Positions 1 to 8,152 of a stretch of DNA of 64,000 nucleotides are shown here, one piece after another. The notes under the pieces were generated by a model that worked only from the letters and a program-made list of their open reading frames with translations, was not told where the DNA came from and searched no databases. Each line of letters opens with the position of its first letter. The first letter of the stretch is position 1. Source of the stretch: Rhizobium anhuiense (GTDB taxonomy: Bacteria; Pseudomonadota; Alphaproteobacteria; Rhizobiales; Rhizobiaceae); NCBI RefSeq assembly GCF_003985145.1, contig NZ_ML133521.1, positions 682,001 to 746,000 of the forward strand, written 5' to 3'. Position numbers and translations under genes: made by a program.

Positions 1-512
1 CCATGTGGGTTGTGCTCCATCGCTCCGTCTTTGGGCGCTATCTTTACGCGATCGGCAAGAACGAGGAGGCGGCCCGCTATTCCGGTATACGCGCCGGCCG
101 TATGGTCATGTCGGCCTATGTCATTTGCGGACTGCTGACGGCGCTTTCGGCGATTTACTTCGCCATGTACACGCGCTCGATCTCGCCGGCCAGCCACGGC
201 CAGTTCTATGAACTCTACGCGATTGCCGCTGCCGTACTCGGCGGCTTTTCGCTCCGCGGTGGCGAGGGATCGATCGTCGGCGTCGTGCTGGGAACGGTCC
301 TGCTCCAGGAGTTGCAGAATCTCGTGAATCTCCTTGGCATCCCTTCGTCGTTGAATTTCGCTGTCATGGGTGGCGTGATCCTCATCGGCGTCCTGATCGA
401 CCAACAATGGCACGCGATCCGCGCAAGGCGTCGCCTCGTCTCTGCCGCCCGGCAGGCTGAAACTCGTCTTTCAAACGAAAGCAGCCTGCCGGTGGTCGCC
501 AACCAGGACTAG
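1..512 (+). CDS. Sugar ABC transporter permease, C-terminal part (RbsC/XylH type)
   Basis: This is the last ~170 residues of an inner-membrane permease of the BPD_transp_2 family, which moves ribose, xylose or similar sugars with a periplasmic binding protein and a duplicated ATPase. The segment shows the family's conserved NEEAARYSGI loop (the coupling region that meets the ATPase), the AVLGGFSLRGGEGSIVG segment and several hydrophobic helices, and ends in a basic tail. The 5' part lies outside the window; the internal ATG at 3 is not taken as the start. A hairpin terminator follows at 636-662, so it is probably the last gene of a sugar-uptake operon. The family is clear; the sugar is not. 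Confidence 0.88.
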   Translation, partial: MWVVLHRSVFGRYLYAIGKNEEAARYSGIRAGRMVMSAYVICGLLTALSAIYFAMYTRSISPASHGQFYELYAIAAAVLGGFSLRGGEGSIVGVVLGTVLLQELQNLVNLLGIPSSLNFAVMGGVILIGVLIDQQWHAIRARRRLVSAARQAETRLSNESSLPVVANQD

Positions 513-635
513 GTCCGGGGACGGGCCACGGTATAGGTGATCTCCTCTTTGCCTCAGTCGAAGAGGGCAAGTGCGGCAAGACAGGCTGCCGCGAAAGAAA
601 ACTTCCCTCATGCTTCGCTGCTGACGCAGAAAAAT

Positions 636-662
636 AGGGCCACTGGAAAACCAGGGCCCTTT
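636..662 (+). terminator. Rho-independent terminator after the sugar permease gene
   Basis: The arms AGGGCC/GGCCCT and CTGG/CCAG form a ten-pair stem with one bulged A and an AAAA loop, followed by TT. It lies ~125 bases after the permease stop. The rest of the stretch 513-908 holds no convincing gene; it is the join between the transporter operon and the accessory block. Confidence 0.7.
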
Positions 663-908
663 AAGGTGTGAAGGTCAATGAACCTCCAGAGGGGAACAGC
701 TGATGCGATGGCACTGGGAGGAAAACCATCAGCTGCATCAACTGAAGGCAATATGCACATATTTTGACCGGCTGGTAAAATATTTATTATGCAGTGCAGC
801 TATGCGGAAAAGGGAGAGCCGCATCATCCAGACGGGACGGAGCCCATGTGGAACTGTTCCTCCTACCATTCGCCAGCATACGCGCGCCGACGCAGTACCT
901 GCCGGCGA

Positions 909-2099
909 TCACGGCAGTGGCGGCATTTCTCCCTCGGCGATGCGCCAGATCCATGGCGTCATCTCCGGTCTCGCGGCAATTATCTCATTCAGGGCGAGTT
1001 CGTAGTCTTTGCCGGCGCTTATCGGGACGATGAACATCGCGACGGGCGCGGGGCGTTGTTCCGGCAAGGTGATCGAGACCACCGGTTGTTCACGCGAGAG
1101 ATTGAAGCGCAGGCCTTTCACGCTCTTTCGCTTCAGCCTTGAAAGACGTTCCAGGAGATGTTGCTCATGGATGCTCTCGAACGGGATCCAGTTCTCGTTG
1201 ACCACCATCATGGCGATCTCCTCGATTGAAGCGATCCCCGCGGCGGATATCCCGAAGGTGGCGATCATGATCAGATGGAAGTCTTCGCTCGACCGCCAGA
1301 GCTCGAGTTCCGTCTCGTATCTGGCGCTCAATCGCCTCCATGTCCAGCCCTGGATCATGAAAGGAAAAGGGAGGTGGCGAACGACGATTTTCTGGCCGCC
1401 GCGGGCAACCGCGAAATCCTTAACCTCAGCCACGGTTACCATAAGCTTCCGGGGGCCATGACCGGCGTCAAGAGCATTTGCTAGCGCGTTTGCCCGGCGA
1501 GAAGCTATTCCCTCGCGGTCCTCCTGATGAAACACTTCCGGTACGAACAGAATGTCACTCAACGGTTCGCCGCGAGCGGTCATCTGTGAGGCGGCATTTA
1601 TGAGGCTTGTCCGAACCCGGCCCCAGCCGCGTTTTCCGGACCACGACGAGCGCCATTCCGTCAACTCTCCCGCCTCCCAGAGATAGTGCAGGACGGCGCG
1701 CAACGAGAGCTTCTTTGTCTCATTGCGCAGAGCCGACTCGGATGCCTCGGAAGAAGACGCGGGTGCGCCGCGAGTGCCTTTCTTGGTCAGGGCAAATTCG
1801 AGCTTTAGGGCTGCCTTCCCACTCGCGTCGATGTGGATCGCGTTGCCGATCAAGGATCCTAAGCCTGATAATTCGTAAGGCGGTTGGTAGGACGAACATG
1901 CGGGGTCATGGCCAGGCCCCGAAAGCGGCATGCGCTTGATGAAATAGAGGTCGTCGACGCGTGCGATGTACATGGGAAGCGGCGGGTTCTTGCACCGGCA
2001 CAGTGGCCGCAGCTTCTGCGCGTAAGCACGTTCGAGCCGGGCCTGAAGCTCGGGAGCGTCTTCGTCGAATGTCTGGTCGCCGATTAAAAATTGTCTCAC
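909..2099 (-). CDS. DUF1173 family protein
   Basis: A 396-residue protein of the DUF1173 family, common in rhizobial plasmids and islands near tra genes; its biochemical role is unknown. The family hallmark is near the N terminus: RPLCRCKNPPLPMYIAR followed by a YFIKRMP segment. Cys34, Cys36, His64 and Cys68 are spaced as a possible metal site (inference). There is no signal peptide or membrane helix, so it is probably cytoplasmic. A TATAAT-like -10 lies on the minus strand at 2174-2169, upstream of the start. It is the outermost gene of the accessory block, next to a WGR protein on the same strand. The family call is firm; the function is not. Confidence 0.85.
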   Translation of the reverse strand: MRQFLIGDQTFDEDAPELQARLERAYAQKLRPLCRCKNPPLPMYIARVDDLYFIKRMPLSGPGHDPACSSYQPPYELSGLGSLIGNAIHIDASGKAALKLEFALTKKGTRGAPASSSEASESALRNETKKLSLRAVLHYLWEAGELTEWRSSWSGKRGWGRVRTSLINAASQMTARGEPLSDILFVPEVFHQEDREGIASRRANALANALDAGHGPRKLMVTVAEVKDFAVARGGQKIVVRHLPFPFMIQGWTWRRLSARYETELELWRSSEDFHLIMIATFGISAAGIASIEEIAMMVVNENWIPFESIHEQHLLERLSRLKRKSVKGLRFNLSREQPVVSITLPEQRPAPVAMFIVPISAGKDYELALNEIIAARPEMTPWIWRIAEGEMPPLP

Positions 2100-2223
2100 A
2101 GCGCTCCCATGATCATCTCGCCGGACCGGCTTACCAAACCACGGGCAAAAGTACCACGGACTTCGACCATTATACTAGCGCAAATTAGGAAGTATGTTGT
2201 TGCTGGACCAGCGCGGTGAGCGA

Positions 2224-2487
2224 TCAGTTCGACGGCATCGCAGCTTCGCTCGGTCTATAGCCCTTTCGATGTTTCCGGCGTGCGAGGTCGAGAAAATGCG
2301 CGACAGCTTCCTGTTCGGTCCCGAACATGTCGGTCCTTTCACCGCCACGCCTGCCGATCCGTCCCCAGTTACGCACGACCGCGGTTTCGCCGAACAAGGT
2401 CGGCTGGATCGCAAGCATGTAATAGCGCGCCATATTTCGGCTTGCATCAATGCGCTGGAAATGCAGTTGGAACGACATTCGGTTCAT
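2224..2487 (-). CDS. WGR domain-containing protein
   Basis: A short protein (~87 residues from the ATG at 2487) that is almost entirely one WGR domain, named after its Trp-Gly-Arg motif. The visible features are ARYYMLAIQPTLFGETAV, then VRNWGRIGRRGG, then a helix EAVAHFLDLARRKHRKGY. WGR domains occur in PARP enzymes and in small stand-alone bacterial proteins and are thought to bind nucleic acid. The reading frame is open up to 2547, so a longer start cannot be excluded; 2487 keeps the domain whole and has an AGGA upstream. It lies behind DUF1173 on the same strand, a pairing seen on rhizobial plasmids. Confidence 0.8.
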   Translation of the reverse strand: MNRMSFQLHFQRIDASRNMARYYMLAIQPTLFGETAVVRNWGRIGRRGGERTDMFGTEQEAVAHFLDLARRKHRKGYRPSEAAMPSN

Positions 2488-2547
2488 GTCGGGAATCATT
2501 CCTGCTGGGGCCGGCCATGTCCAACGAGAGTTTTGAATCCGTTGCAT

Positions 2548-3115
2548 CCGATGGATTCCGTTTTGTGATGTGTTGGCGGGTCAAAGGGCAGCGAAGAGCG
2601 CCTGACGAAGCCGGTGCCGGTCTACCGGTGTGGCCCGGGCGCCAGCGTCGGGTTAATGGCGCAACACCATCCATGAGCCGGCGCTGCCGGGCGTGTCGCC
2701 AAGGATCACGTATTCGATCCTCGCAGCGAACATCTACACTTGGCATTACCGTACGACCTGTAGCGCCGATGCGATTACCGCGCCGCCCGCCGGGCGCCGA
2801 CGTATGATGGGCCAACTGGTACGAGTTTCTGGCTTGCCGCGGTTAGCACGGTGAGGGCTTTGTGCGGAATGGCGGCGGGTTATTCCAAGCTCCTGCCTTC
2901 TCGCAAGCACTGGACCGAGCGCCATAATGGTTTGTCTCGCCCTTCGGTCGCACGAGGCCATTCCCGTTCTGCATGTCACCTTTCTAAGGGATCGGCCGCC
3001 ATCAGCGTCAACCCGCAAGGGGTTCCCCTGCGCTGCGCTTCGGTGACGCCTGCGGCTCGGCCCCTTCTTCGGGCGCCATCGGGAATGGTCCCGAGCAACC
3101 GAAGGAGACAATACC
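2548..3115. other. Gene-free stretch upstream of the DUF736 gene
   Basis: No protein here has family character on either strand; the open frames are arginine- and proline-rich shadows. Close to the DUF736 start the DNA is G+C-rich with short hairpins, for example TCGGGA/TCCCGA, before an AAGGAG ribosome site. The leader does not match the two folded leaders further downstream. Confidence 0.4.
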
Positions 3116-3439
3116 ATGGCCACCACGATCGCAATCCTCACCGCAAAGAGCGACGGTACCCTCGAAGGTATCTTCGCCACCATCCGGGTCAACGCCCCGA
3201 TCGCCATCGTTCCGAATGCCAACAAGGCGAGCGAGGAAGCTCCCGACTACCGCATCATCCACCGCAAAACCGGCTTCGAGATCGGCGCGGGCTGGAACCG
3301 CATCGCCCGCCTGACCGGCGAGGAATATCTCGCGGTGAAGCTGGAGGCTCCGGAGATCGGCGTGATCTTCGGCAACGTCGCTCCAGCCCCCGGTGGCGAG
3401 CCCAACCGCAAGGTCATCCTCTGGAACAATCCGAGCTGA
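3116..3439 (+). CDS. DUF736 family protein
   Basis: A 107-residue cytoplasmic protein of the DUF736 family, single-domain proteins very common on alphaproteobacterial plasmids and conjugative islands; function unknown. The sequence has the family pattern: beta strands around IRVNAPIAIVPN, then the conserved DYRIIHRKTGFEIGAGW, then LTGEEYLAVKLEAPE and a C-terminal VILWNNPS. The start is set by AAGGAGACAATACC before ATG. A perfect hairpin follows the stop, so it is probably transcribed alone. The next two genes on this strand are of the same small, element-borne type. Confidence 0.88.
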   Translation: MATTIAILTAKSDGTLEGIFATIRVNAPIAIVPNANKASEEAPDYRIIHRKTGFEIGAGWNRIARLTGEEYLAVKLEAPEIGVIFGNVAPAPGGEPNRKVILWNNPS

Positions 3440-3449
3440 ACGACAGACC

Positions 3450-3475
3450 GTCGGCCTCGAGCGATCGAGGCCGAC
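3450..3475 (+). terminator. Hairpin after the DUF736 gene
   Basis: An eleven-base perfect inverted repeat (GTCGGCCTCGA / TCGAGGCCGAC) with a GCGA loop starts 11 bases after the stop codon. It lacks a strong T-run, so termination is likely but not certain. Confidence 0.55.
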
Positions 3476-3613
3476 TTCCGGAATGTCTCTGCCGCGAGTC
3501 TTGTTGTTATTCGAGCCGTCAAGGGCATCGAACTCGTCGACGGCTCTTCTGGTGCCATACGAGAGGGAAGGTCTGCTCAATCGATCCGAGGGTGTCATGG
3601 CGGCATGAAGGCC

Positions 3614-3776
3614 TCAAGGATGAGCGGTGCCCCCAATTTTGCTTCCGCTCCGGTCCCCTCCATGTCGACAAAATCGGCTCCCCCACTCGCCGGCTCCGCC
3701 GGTTGCTTCGCAATCCTTGACCCCTCCATGCCGCCATGGCCGGGGCGCTCGTCTTTCACAAACGTCAAGGAGACGA
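3614..3776 (+). promoter_or_regulatory. Candidate structured leader RNA, copy 1
   Basis: The leader of the small gene at 3779 can fold into an outer stem (TCAAGGAT 3614-3621 with ATCCTTGA 3713-3720), an inner stem (CCAATTTTG 3633-3641 with CAAAATCGG 3669-3677, one A-C mismatch) and a hairpin (CCGGC 3690-3694 with GCCGG 3698-3702, three-base loop). Downstream, TCGTCT 3749-3754 can pair with AGACGA 3771-3776, covering the end of the AAGGAG ribosome site at 3767-3772. A second copy with the same layout precedes the gene at 4264. No known RNA family is recognised. A DNA-level role is also possible. Confidence 0.5.
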
Positions 3777-3778
3777 CA

Positions 3779-3946
3779 ATGACCATTTGCATCGACGAAG
3801 TCATCGCACTGCTGCAGGCCGAGCTGCGGAACGCCGATCCAGCCGAGCGTCGCCAGATCGAGAACGAACTCGAACTGGCGCTGGCCGAACGTGAGGTGAT
3901 CTGGGCCGAGCAGGACGGCCGTATCGACGCCGAGCCTCCGTTCTGA
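3779..3946 (+). CDS. Small acidic hypothetical protein (55 aa)
   Basis: A 55-residue protein, mostly helical and acidic, with the run LLQAELRNADPAERRQIENELELALAEREVIWAEQDG, which could form a short coiled coil. The start at 3779 is chosen because AAGGAGACGACA lies just before the ATG; the longer open frame upstream overlaps the folded leader. A terminator-like hairpin overlaps the stop codon. Proteins of this size lie near DUF736 genes on rhizobial plasmids, but no function is known. The neighbours suggest a role in the mobile element rather than in housekeeping. Confidence 0.7.
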   Translation: MTICIDEVIALLQAELRNADPAERRQIENELELALAEREVIWAEQDGRIDAEPPF

Positions 3947-3953
3947 CGGAGGC
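3934..3953 (+). terminator. Hairpin overlapping the end of the 55-aa gene
   Basis: GCCTCCGT and ACGGAGGC form an eight-pair stem with a TCTG loop that includes the stop codon, followed by TTAT. It fits a compact intrinsic terminator. Confidence 0.55.
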
Positions 3954-4122
3954 TTATCGCCGTGTCCGTGACCCTGGGCGGCCGGATCGACCAGGCGCCA
4001 GGCCATCAGGGGTTTCGCCCCTCGACACTCCCCGCCGGCTGACGCCGGAAACGGTCGCGACCCCTTTGGGGCCGCTGGTCTCTTCTCTCTCTGACGTCCT
4101 AATTTACTCCAGCAAATCCGGC

Positions 4123-4258
4123 GTCAAGGACGGCGCGGTCTCTCCCAATTTTGCCACAAGCGATAAAATCGGTTCCCCCGCTTGCGAGCCGCGTTCCGCG
4201 GTTCTTGACCCTCTTTGCAACAGAGTGGCCGATCTCCGTCATCAAGATGAAGGAGATC
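4123..4258 (+). promoter_or_regulatory. Candidate structured leader RNA, copy 2
   Basis: This repeats the layout of copy 1. The outer stem is GTCAAGGA 4123-4130 with TTCTTGAC 4202-4209 (one G-U pair). The inner stem is CCAATTTTG 4145-4153 with TAAAATCGG 4164-4172. The hairpin is CCGCG 4189-4193 with CGCGG 4197-4201 (three-base loop). Two hairpin base pairs differ from copy 1 on both sides in a compensating way. GATCTCC 4231-4237 can pair with GGAGATC 4252-4258, which contains the ribosome site of the gene at 4264. This suggests translational control by RNA folding (inference). Confidence 0.52.
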
Positions 4259-4263
4259 ACATT

Positions 4264-4644
4264 ATGACAAGCGACCAGAACCTCATGCTCTACACCAAGC
4301 TCGCTGGCTTTCGGCTGATGGTCCTTGCAGAGCGTCACGGATGCGACGATGCTTTCCGGCGGGTGCTTCATGACCTGCTGCTCGAGGGGCTCGACGCGGC
4401 AATCGCCCGGGTCCCGGTGATGAAGGCATTGGAACGAAGTGTTCTGACCGGAGGGGATGAATTCGCCGAATATCAGATGCAGGGTGAGAGCGAGATTTTC
4501 GGGCGCCTCACCATCAATCTGCTGGATGATCTCGAAATCGACGTCGACACCCACGAATACCGCATCAATGGCGGCAGCTGGATCAACGCTTTGACGGCCG
4601 ATGACGGTGGGGTCGAGGTCCGGTTTCCGACATGGTTAGGTTGA
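4264..4644 (+). CDS. Hypothetical protein behind the second structured leader (126 aa)
   Basis: A 126-residue soluble protein of unknown family. The N-terminal half is helical (LMLYTKLAGFRLMVLAERHG, then a leucine-rich helix) and the C-terminal half is acidic with a beta-rich end (DLEIDVDTHEYRINGG, VEVRFPTWLG). The start at 4264 follows AAGGAGATCACATT; the longer open frame would run through the folded leader and is not favoured. It lies between the 55-aa gene and a toxin-antitoxin pair. No catalytic motif was recognised. It reads as a real gene because of its ribosome site and balanced composition. Confidence 0.68.
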   Translation: MTSDQNLMLYTKLAGFRLMVLAERHGCDDAFRRVLHDLLLEGLDAAIARVPVMKALERSVLTGGDEFAEYQMQGESEIFGRLTINLLDDLEIDVDTHEYRINGGSWINALTADDGGVEVRFPTWLG

Positions 4645-4859
4645 CCAATCGGTTCACTGGCATCGATTATTGAGGATATCGCTGGAAACTGGCATCCCCG
4701 TTCATGCGGTGCGCGCCATTTGATCCCTGTGGTAAACGATGCCGAGAGACGGCCGCCTCTATTTGGCGATGGCCTCAGTCTTTTAGAGCTGAGCGGCAAT
4801 GGCGGGACGCCGCAATTTCCCTTCCAGCCGACGCGCAACACCTCAAACCAACAAATTTG

Positions 4860-4900
4860 CAGCATTGTTGGAAATGCTGTATATTGCAACAAATACAGCA
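4860..4900 (+). promoter_or_regulatory. Overlapping inverted-repeat operator of the toxin-antitoxin pair
   Basis: Two inverted repeats share one half-site: CAGCATT 4860-4866 with AATGCTG 4873-4879, and TGCTGTAT 4875-4882 with ATACAGCA 4893-4900. They end 14 bases before the antitoxin start. Overlapping repeats of this kind are typical operators for Phd/YefM antitoxins, which repress their own operon. Binding is inferred, not shown. Confidence 0.65.
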
Positions 4901-4914
4901 GTAAGGAAACCCAT

Positions 4915-5181
4915 ATGTCTAAGTCAAGCGGTTCCTATTCAACCAGCGACCTCTCCCGTAAGTCTGGTGACATTATCGCCGAGGCCCTGCGCCATCCAGT
5001 GACCATCACCCAGCGGAATAAACCCCGTCTGGTCATCCTCAATATCGAAGACTACCAACGGCTGATGAAGCAGTCCGACCGACGCGCCGCCGGGACCATC
5101 GAAACGATGCCTGATGAACTGTTTACCGAGTTCGAAAAGGCCGTCGATGGCTACGCCGGCGAGGACGAGGCAGGCCACTGA
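4915..5181 (+). CDS. Type II antitoxin, Phd/YefM family
   Basis: An 88-residue antitoxin-like protein. The N-terminal half has the Phd/YefM fold pattern: SYSTSDLSRKSGDIIAEAL, then HPVTITQRNKPRLVILNIEDYQRLMK, which in the family forms the DNA-binding dimer. The acidic C-terminal tail (MPDELFTEFEKAVDGYAGEDE) would wrap the toxin. The start at 4915 follows GTAAGGAAAC. The stop codon overlaps the toxin start (TGATG), so the two are translationally coupled. An operator-like double palindrome lies just upstream, in line with autorepression. Confidence 0.85.
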   Translation: MSKSSGSYSTSDLSRKSGDIIAEALRHPVTITQRNKPRLVILNIEDYQRLMKQSDRRAAGTIETMPDELFTEFEKAVDGYAGEDEAGH

Positions 5182-5594
5182 TGAACTACGAGCTGATCCA
5201 GACCGCAAGCGTCATACGCTATCCCTATCTATGGGCGAGAGAAGCTGGGCGTGGAGAGACGGAAGGACGCAAGGAGCGGCCGGTCGCCGTCGGCGTAAGA
5301 ATGCCGCGGCCGGACGGCGATCTGGTTCTCTTCTTTCCCATCACCACCAAGCAGCCGGAGGCGTCGCGGTTTGCTGTGGAAGTGCCGGCCATCGAAAAGC
5401 GCCGCGCCGGCCTCGATGCCGATCGCAGGCTTTGGATCATCTTCGATGAGTTCAATACCGACATCGTCGGAAATTCATTCTATCTTGAGCCTGAGCCGCC
5501 AACCGGCCGCTTCAGCAAAGCCTTCTTCCTGCCGCTGCTGCGCGAATTCATCCGTCGCCGTAGGTCGGCCACGGAGGTCAGCCGATTCCGCTGA
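5181..5594 (+). CDS. Putative toxin partner of the Phd/YefM antitoxin
   Basis: A 137-residue basic protein whose start overlaps the antitoxin stop. It is not a standard Doc, RelE or YoeB toxin. Segments such as [34 protein letters not shown] and [18 protein letters not shown] recall the compact beta-barrel toxins of the MazF/PemK/CcdB type, with the early Arg-Pro and the mid-protein strand order, but the match is loose. Its role as a growth-inhibiting toxin is inferred mainly from operon position and size. If true, the target is likely RNA or a translation or replication component. Confidence 0.6.
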   Translation: MNYELIQTASVIRYPYLWAREAGRGETEGRKERPVAVGVRMPRPDGDLVLFFPITTKQPEASRFAVEVPAIEKRRAGLDADRRLWIIFDEFNTDIVGNSFYLEPEPPTGRFSKAFFLPLLREFIRRRRSATEVSRFR

Positions 5595-5614
5595 GCAGCC
5601 CCTGAGAACTCGAA

Positions 5615-5918
5615 TTAGCGTTTGCGCACGAACTCGGTGCGTAGAACGAGGCCCTTGATTCCATCATGGCGGCAATCGATCTCCTCAGGACTATCGTAAG
5701 GCGGATCGACCTGATGACAGTGCCCTGTTTCAGCGTTAGGCCGGCCCCCTTGACCTTCAAATCCTTGATGACGGTGACCGAGTCGCCATCGGCAAGAAAA
5801 TTGCCGCTTGCGTCTCGAACGACCGCCGCACGCCACTGGCGGATGCTGCCATCTCCGAAGCCGGACGCCATTCGCCAGTCACTTCGTCATAGATGTATTC
5901 GTCATTTTCAGCGGCCAT
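5615..5918 (-). pseudogene. Decayed YjdM/PhnA-like protein gene
   Basis: Three minus-strand frames carry successive pieces of one short YjdM/PhnA-family protein. The N-terminal part reads [19 protein letters not shown]. The middle part reads [20 protein letters not shown] and [16 protein letters not shown]. The end reads [20 protein letters not shown]. At least two frame changes (near 5850 and 5690) are needed to join them. The intact family protein is a small soluble protein of uncertain role, once linked to alkylphosphonate use. Here no single frame encodes it, so it is called a pseudogene unless the frame changes are sequencing errors. Confidence 0.7.
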
Positions 5919-6010
5919 GTTCGTCTCCGTGCGGGAACGGCGCGCAAAGGCGCTTATCGCAGACATCCGCCCAAGGCAACTCCGGCAGCGCTCCGGACTG
6001 CCTGTGAAAG

Positions 6011-7922
6011 TCAACTCCGCACGAAGCGATTGGCCTTTGCTTGCGCATCCATCTCCTTCCGACGGAAATAGATCGCCCTGCCGCAGCGGATCGGGCTATG
6101 GCCTTGAACGATGATGATCTGCTCGTCCTTGCGCATCGATTGGGTGATCTCGTGTGGCATGATCAGTGGCCGGCGCTGGAAATTGACGCTCTCGGATTTG
6201 CGCGCCCCGCCGCTTTTCGTGTCCCAGCCGATGTTGCGCGACCGCCCTTGCACCTCGACGGTCATTTCCCCGCATTGAGCGGAGACATTGCGGGCGGTAT
6301 CGAGAGCCTTGATAGCCGCATAGGAGGCGAAAGCGCAGCCGTCGATCCATGACGTCGCGCCATCCTTCCCGAAGTGCCGTTCCAGTTGTCCGACCGATTG
6401 GTAGAGCAGCATCATGCTGATGCCATACTTGCGACCGCGATCGCGCGCCTCTTCCAGCACCCGCATATAGCCGAGCAGATCGACCTCATCGAGCATGAAG
6501 AGCGCTCGGCGACTGAAGCCGCCATCGGCCTGGACCATGGCGTTGATCAGAGAGCCGATGATGACGCGCCCGATGCCCGGATACGAGCGCAGGATGGACG
6601 CCGGGATATTGAGGAACACGTCCTTCTTGCCCGATACGATATCGCTCGACCTGAAGGCATTGCCGCAGACGAGCGCGGCGTAACTGTCCAATGAGAGCCA
6701 CTGCGTATCCTTCGACGCCGTCGAATAGACACCGGAGAAGGTCTGTTCGGTCATGTTGGTGAAGACACCAAGCGTTTCGCGAATAAAGACAGTTTCCGAG
6801 TGTTCCTGAATGTCGCGCAGCATGGCGAGGACGGAGGGTTCCGGCTCGGACACGATCTGGCGCAGGCTGCGCAGGTTCCGCCGGCCGGCATATTCCGGCG
6901 ACAACATGACATGGGCAAGCAATCCGGTTAGGAGATTGTGCGCCTGGTTCTGGAAATAGGAGCCCGTCGAGGATTCAAAACGCAGGCTTTCTGAGAGCAG
7001 CATGTGGGCGATGCCAACGATATCCTCCTCTTTCTGCTTCGAGTGCTCGATGCCGTCGAGGGCGTTGAAGCCCATGATCGGATTTGTGGGATCGAGCACC
7101 ATGACCTCGCGCCCGAGCATGCGCGTGCGATGGTCGACCACCATCGGCGCGACCTCGGTCGAGGGATCGAGGCAGATCAGCGGTCCGGTATACCGCAGTG
7201 CCGTCGGCAGGACGTTGCTGGTCGTCTTGTATCCGCCTGATCCGGCGAAGAAGAGCATATGCGTGGAATCGAAGTCCTGGCTGTAGGCGAGCAGTGGCGC
7301 CTGGCCGCCCTGCCCCCACGTGCTGCGATCCTTCGGATCGAAAGGCACTTGGTGAACGGCTTCCTTGTCGACGCGGTAACACTCGCCGACGACGATCTCG
7401 CCATCGCACGGAAAGAGCCTTGCTGCCGCCGACATCGAAAGCCAATCGGCATCGCCGAAGGTTCCGCCCTTCGCCCGTTTGATTGCCTCGGGCACGACGA
7501 CGGATCCGAGCAGCGACCGCCACGGCCATAAAGCCCGCCAGCGCGCCGATGACGGCAATGAAATCCAGGTAGGAAAGCGCATGGTCCCATGTGACGACGC
7601 CACTCTCCACCGACGGAGCGAGACGGCCATATTCGCGCAAGGCGTAAAATCCGGCGACAACGAGCAAGCACAGGAGGCTGACTATCGCGATCGGCCGCCG
7701 ACGATGCAGCGGCAACGCCCAGACGGTCAGAAGACCAGCAAGCGGCCCGAACAGAAGCGTTGGCACAGGCGTTGCGCGGAAAAACCAGTATTCAGTTTTA
7801 CCAGATAGGCTGTGCGCCAGCGCCGGCCATCGCCAGGCGGTGATGTAGACGGTGATCGCTGTCACGGCGATCGGCACGAAGACCAGCAGCAGGCTTGCAT
7901 GCAGTCGACCCTTCAGCGCCAT
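6011..7922 (-). pseudogene. traG: Type IV coupling protein TraG, frameshifted
   Basis: TraG is the VirD4-like ATPase that links the relaxosome to the transfer channel at the inner membrane. The N-terminal ~150 residues, with membrane helices (MALKGRLHASLLLVFVPIAV; VPTLLFGPLAGLLTVWALPL), are in one frame from 7922. The rest, with a Walker A (AGSGGYKTTSN), LICLDPSTEVAP, a Walker B-like ALFMLDEVDLLG and the C-terminal MPHEITQSMRKDEQ, is in another frame that ends at 6011. The switch falls near 7505-7515, where two bases appear to be missing between ARI and VVVPE. Repaired, it would be a normal ~637-residue Ti-type TraG. It overlaps traD by ten bases. Confidence 0.85.
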
Positions 7923-8152
7923 CCGGCGTTCTCCTCGACGCGCGGTGAAGAAGAATCGAGCGAAGGGGCCTTGAACGCCTCTTCACCGATATGGCGTAGC
8001 CACCGATGTTCGGACGATCCCGGAATCACTGTCGCCAGCACGAGGAGTCCGCCGAGCAGAAACGCCCGGTCCGCCTTCGACAGGCCGGCTTTGACGACGA
8101 TGCCGCCGAGCAGGAATTTCTCGCGCGCTTCTTCCTTCCTCTCAGCCGTCAT
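7913..8152 (-). CDS. traD: Conjugal transfer protein TraD
   Basis: A 79-residue protein of the Ti-plasmid TraD type, encoded between traC and traG as in Agrobacterium. The diagnostic part is MTAERKEEAREKFLLGGIVV followed by KAGLSKADRAFLLGGLL. The start at 8152 is chosen because the family begins with MT.ERK; it overlaps the traC stop by four bases. The biochemical role of the small TraD is not well defined; it is counted among the DNA-processing genes. It should still be made whether or not traG is broken. Confidence 0.85.
   Translation of the reverse strand: MTAERKEEAREKFLLGGIVVKAGLSKADRAFLLGGLLVLATVIPGSSEHRWLRHIGEEAFKAPSLDSSSPRVEENAGWR

Noticed and set aside
2851..3720. A 289-codon frame over the DUF736 gene and the first leader
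   Set aside because: Arg/Pro-rich, overlaps DUF736 in another frame, and would run through the folded leader; no homology was recognised.
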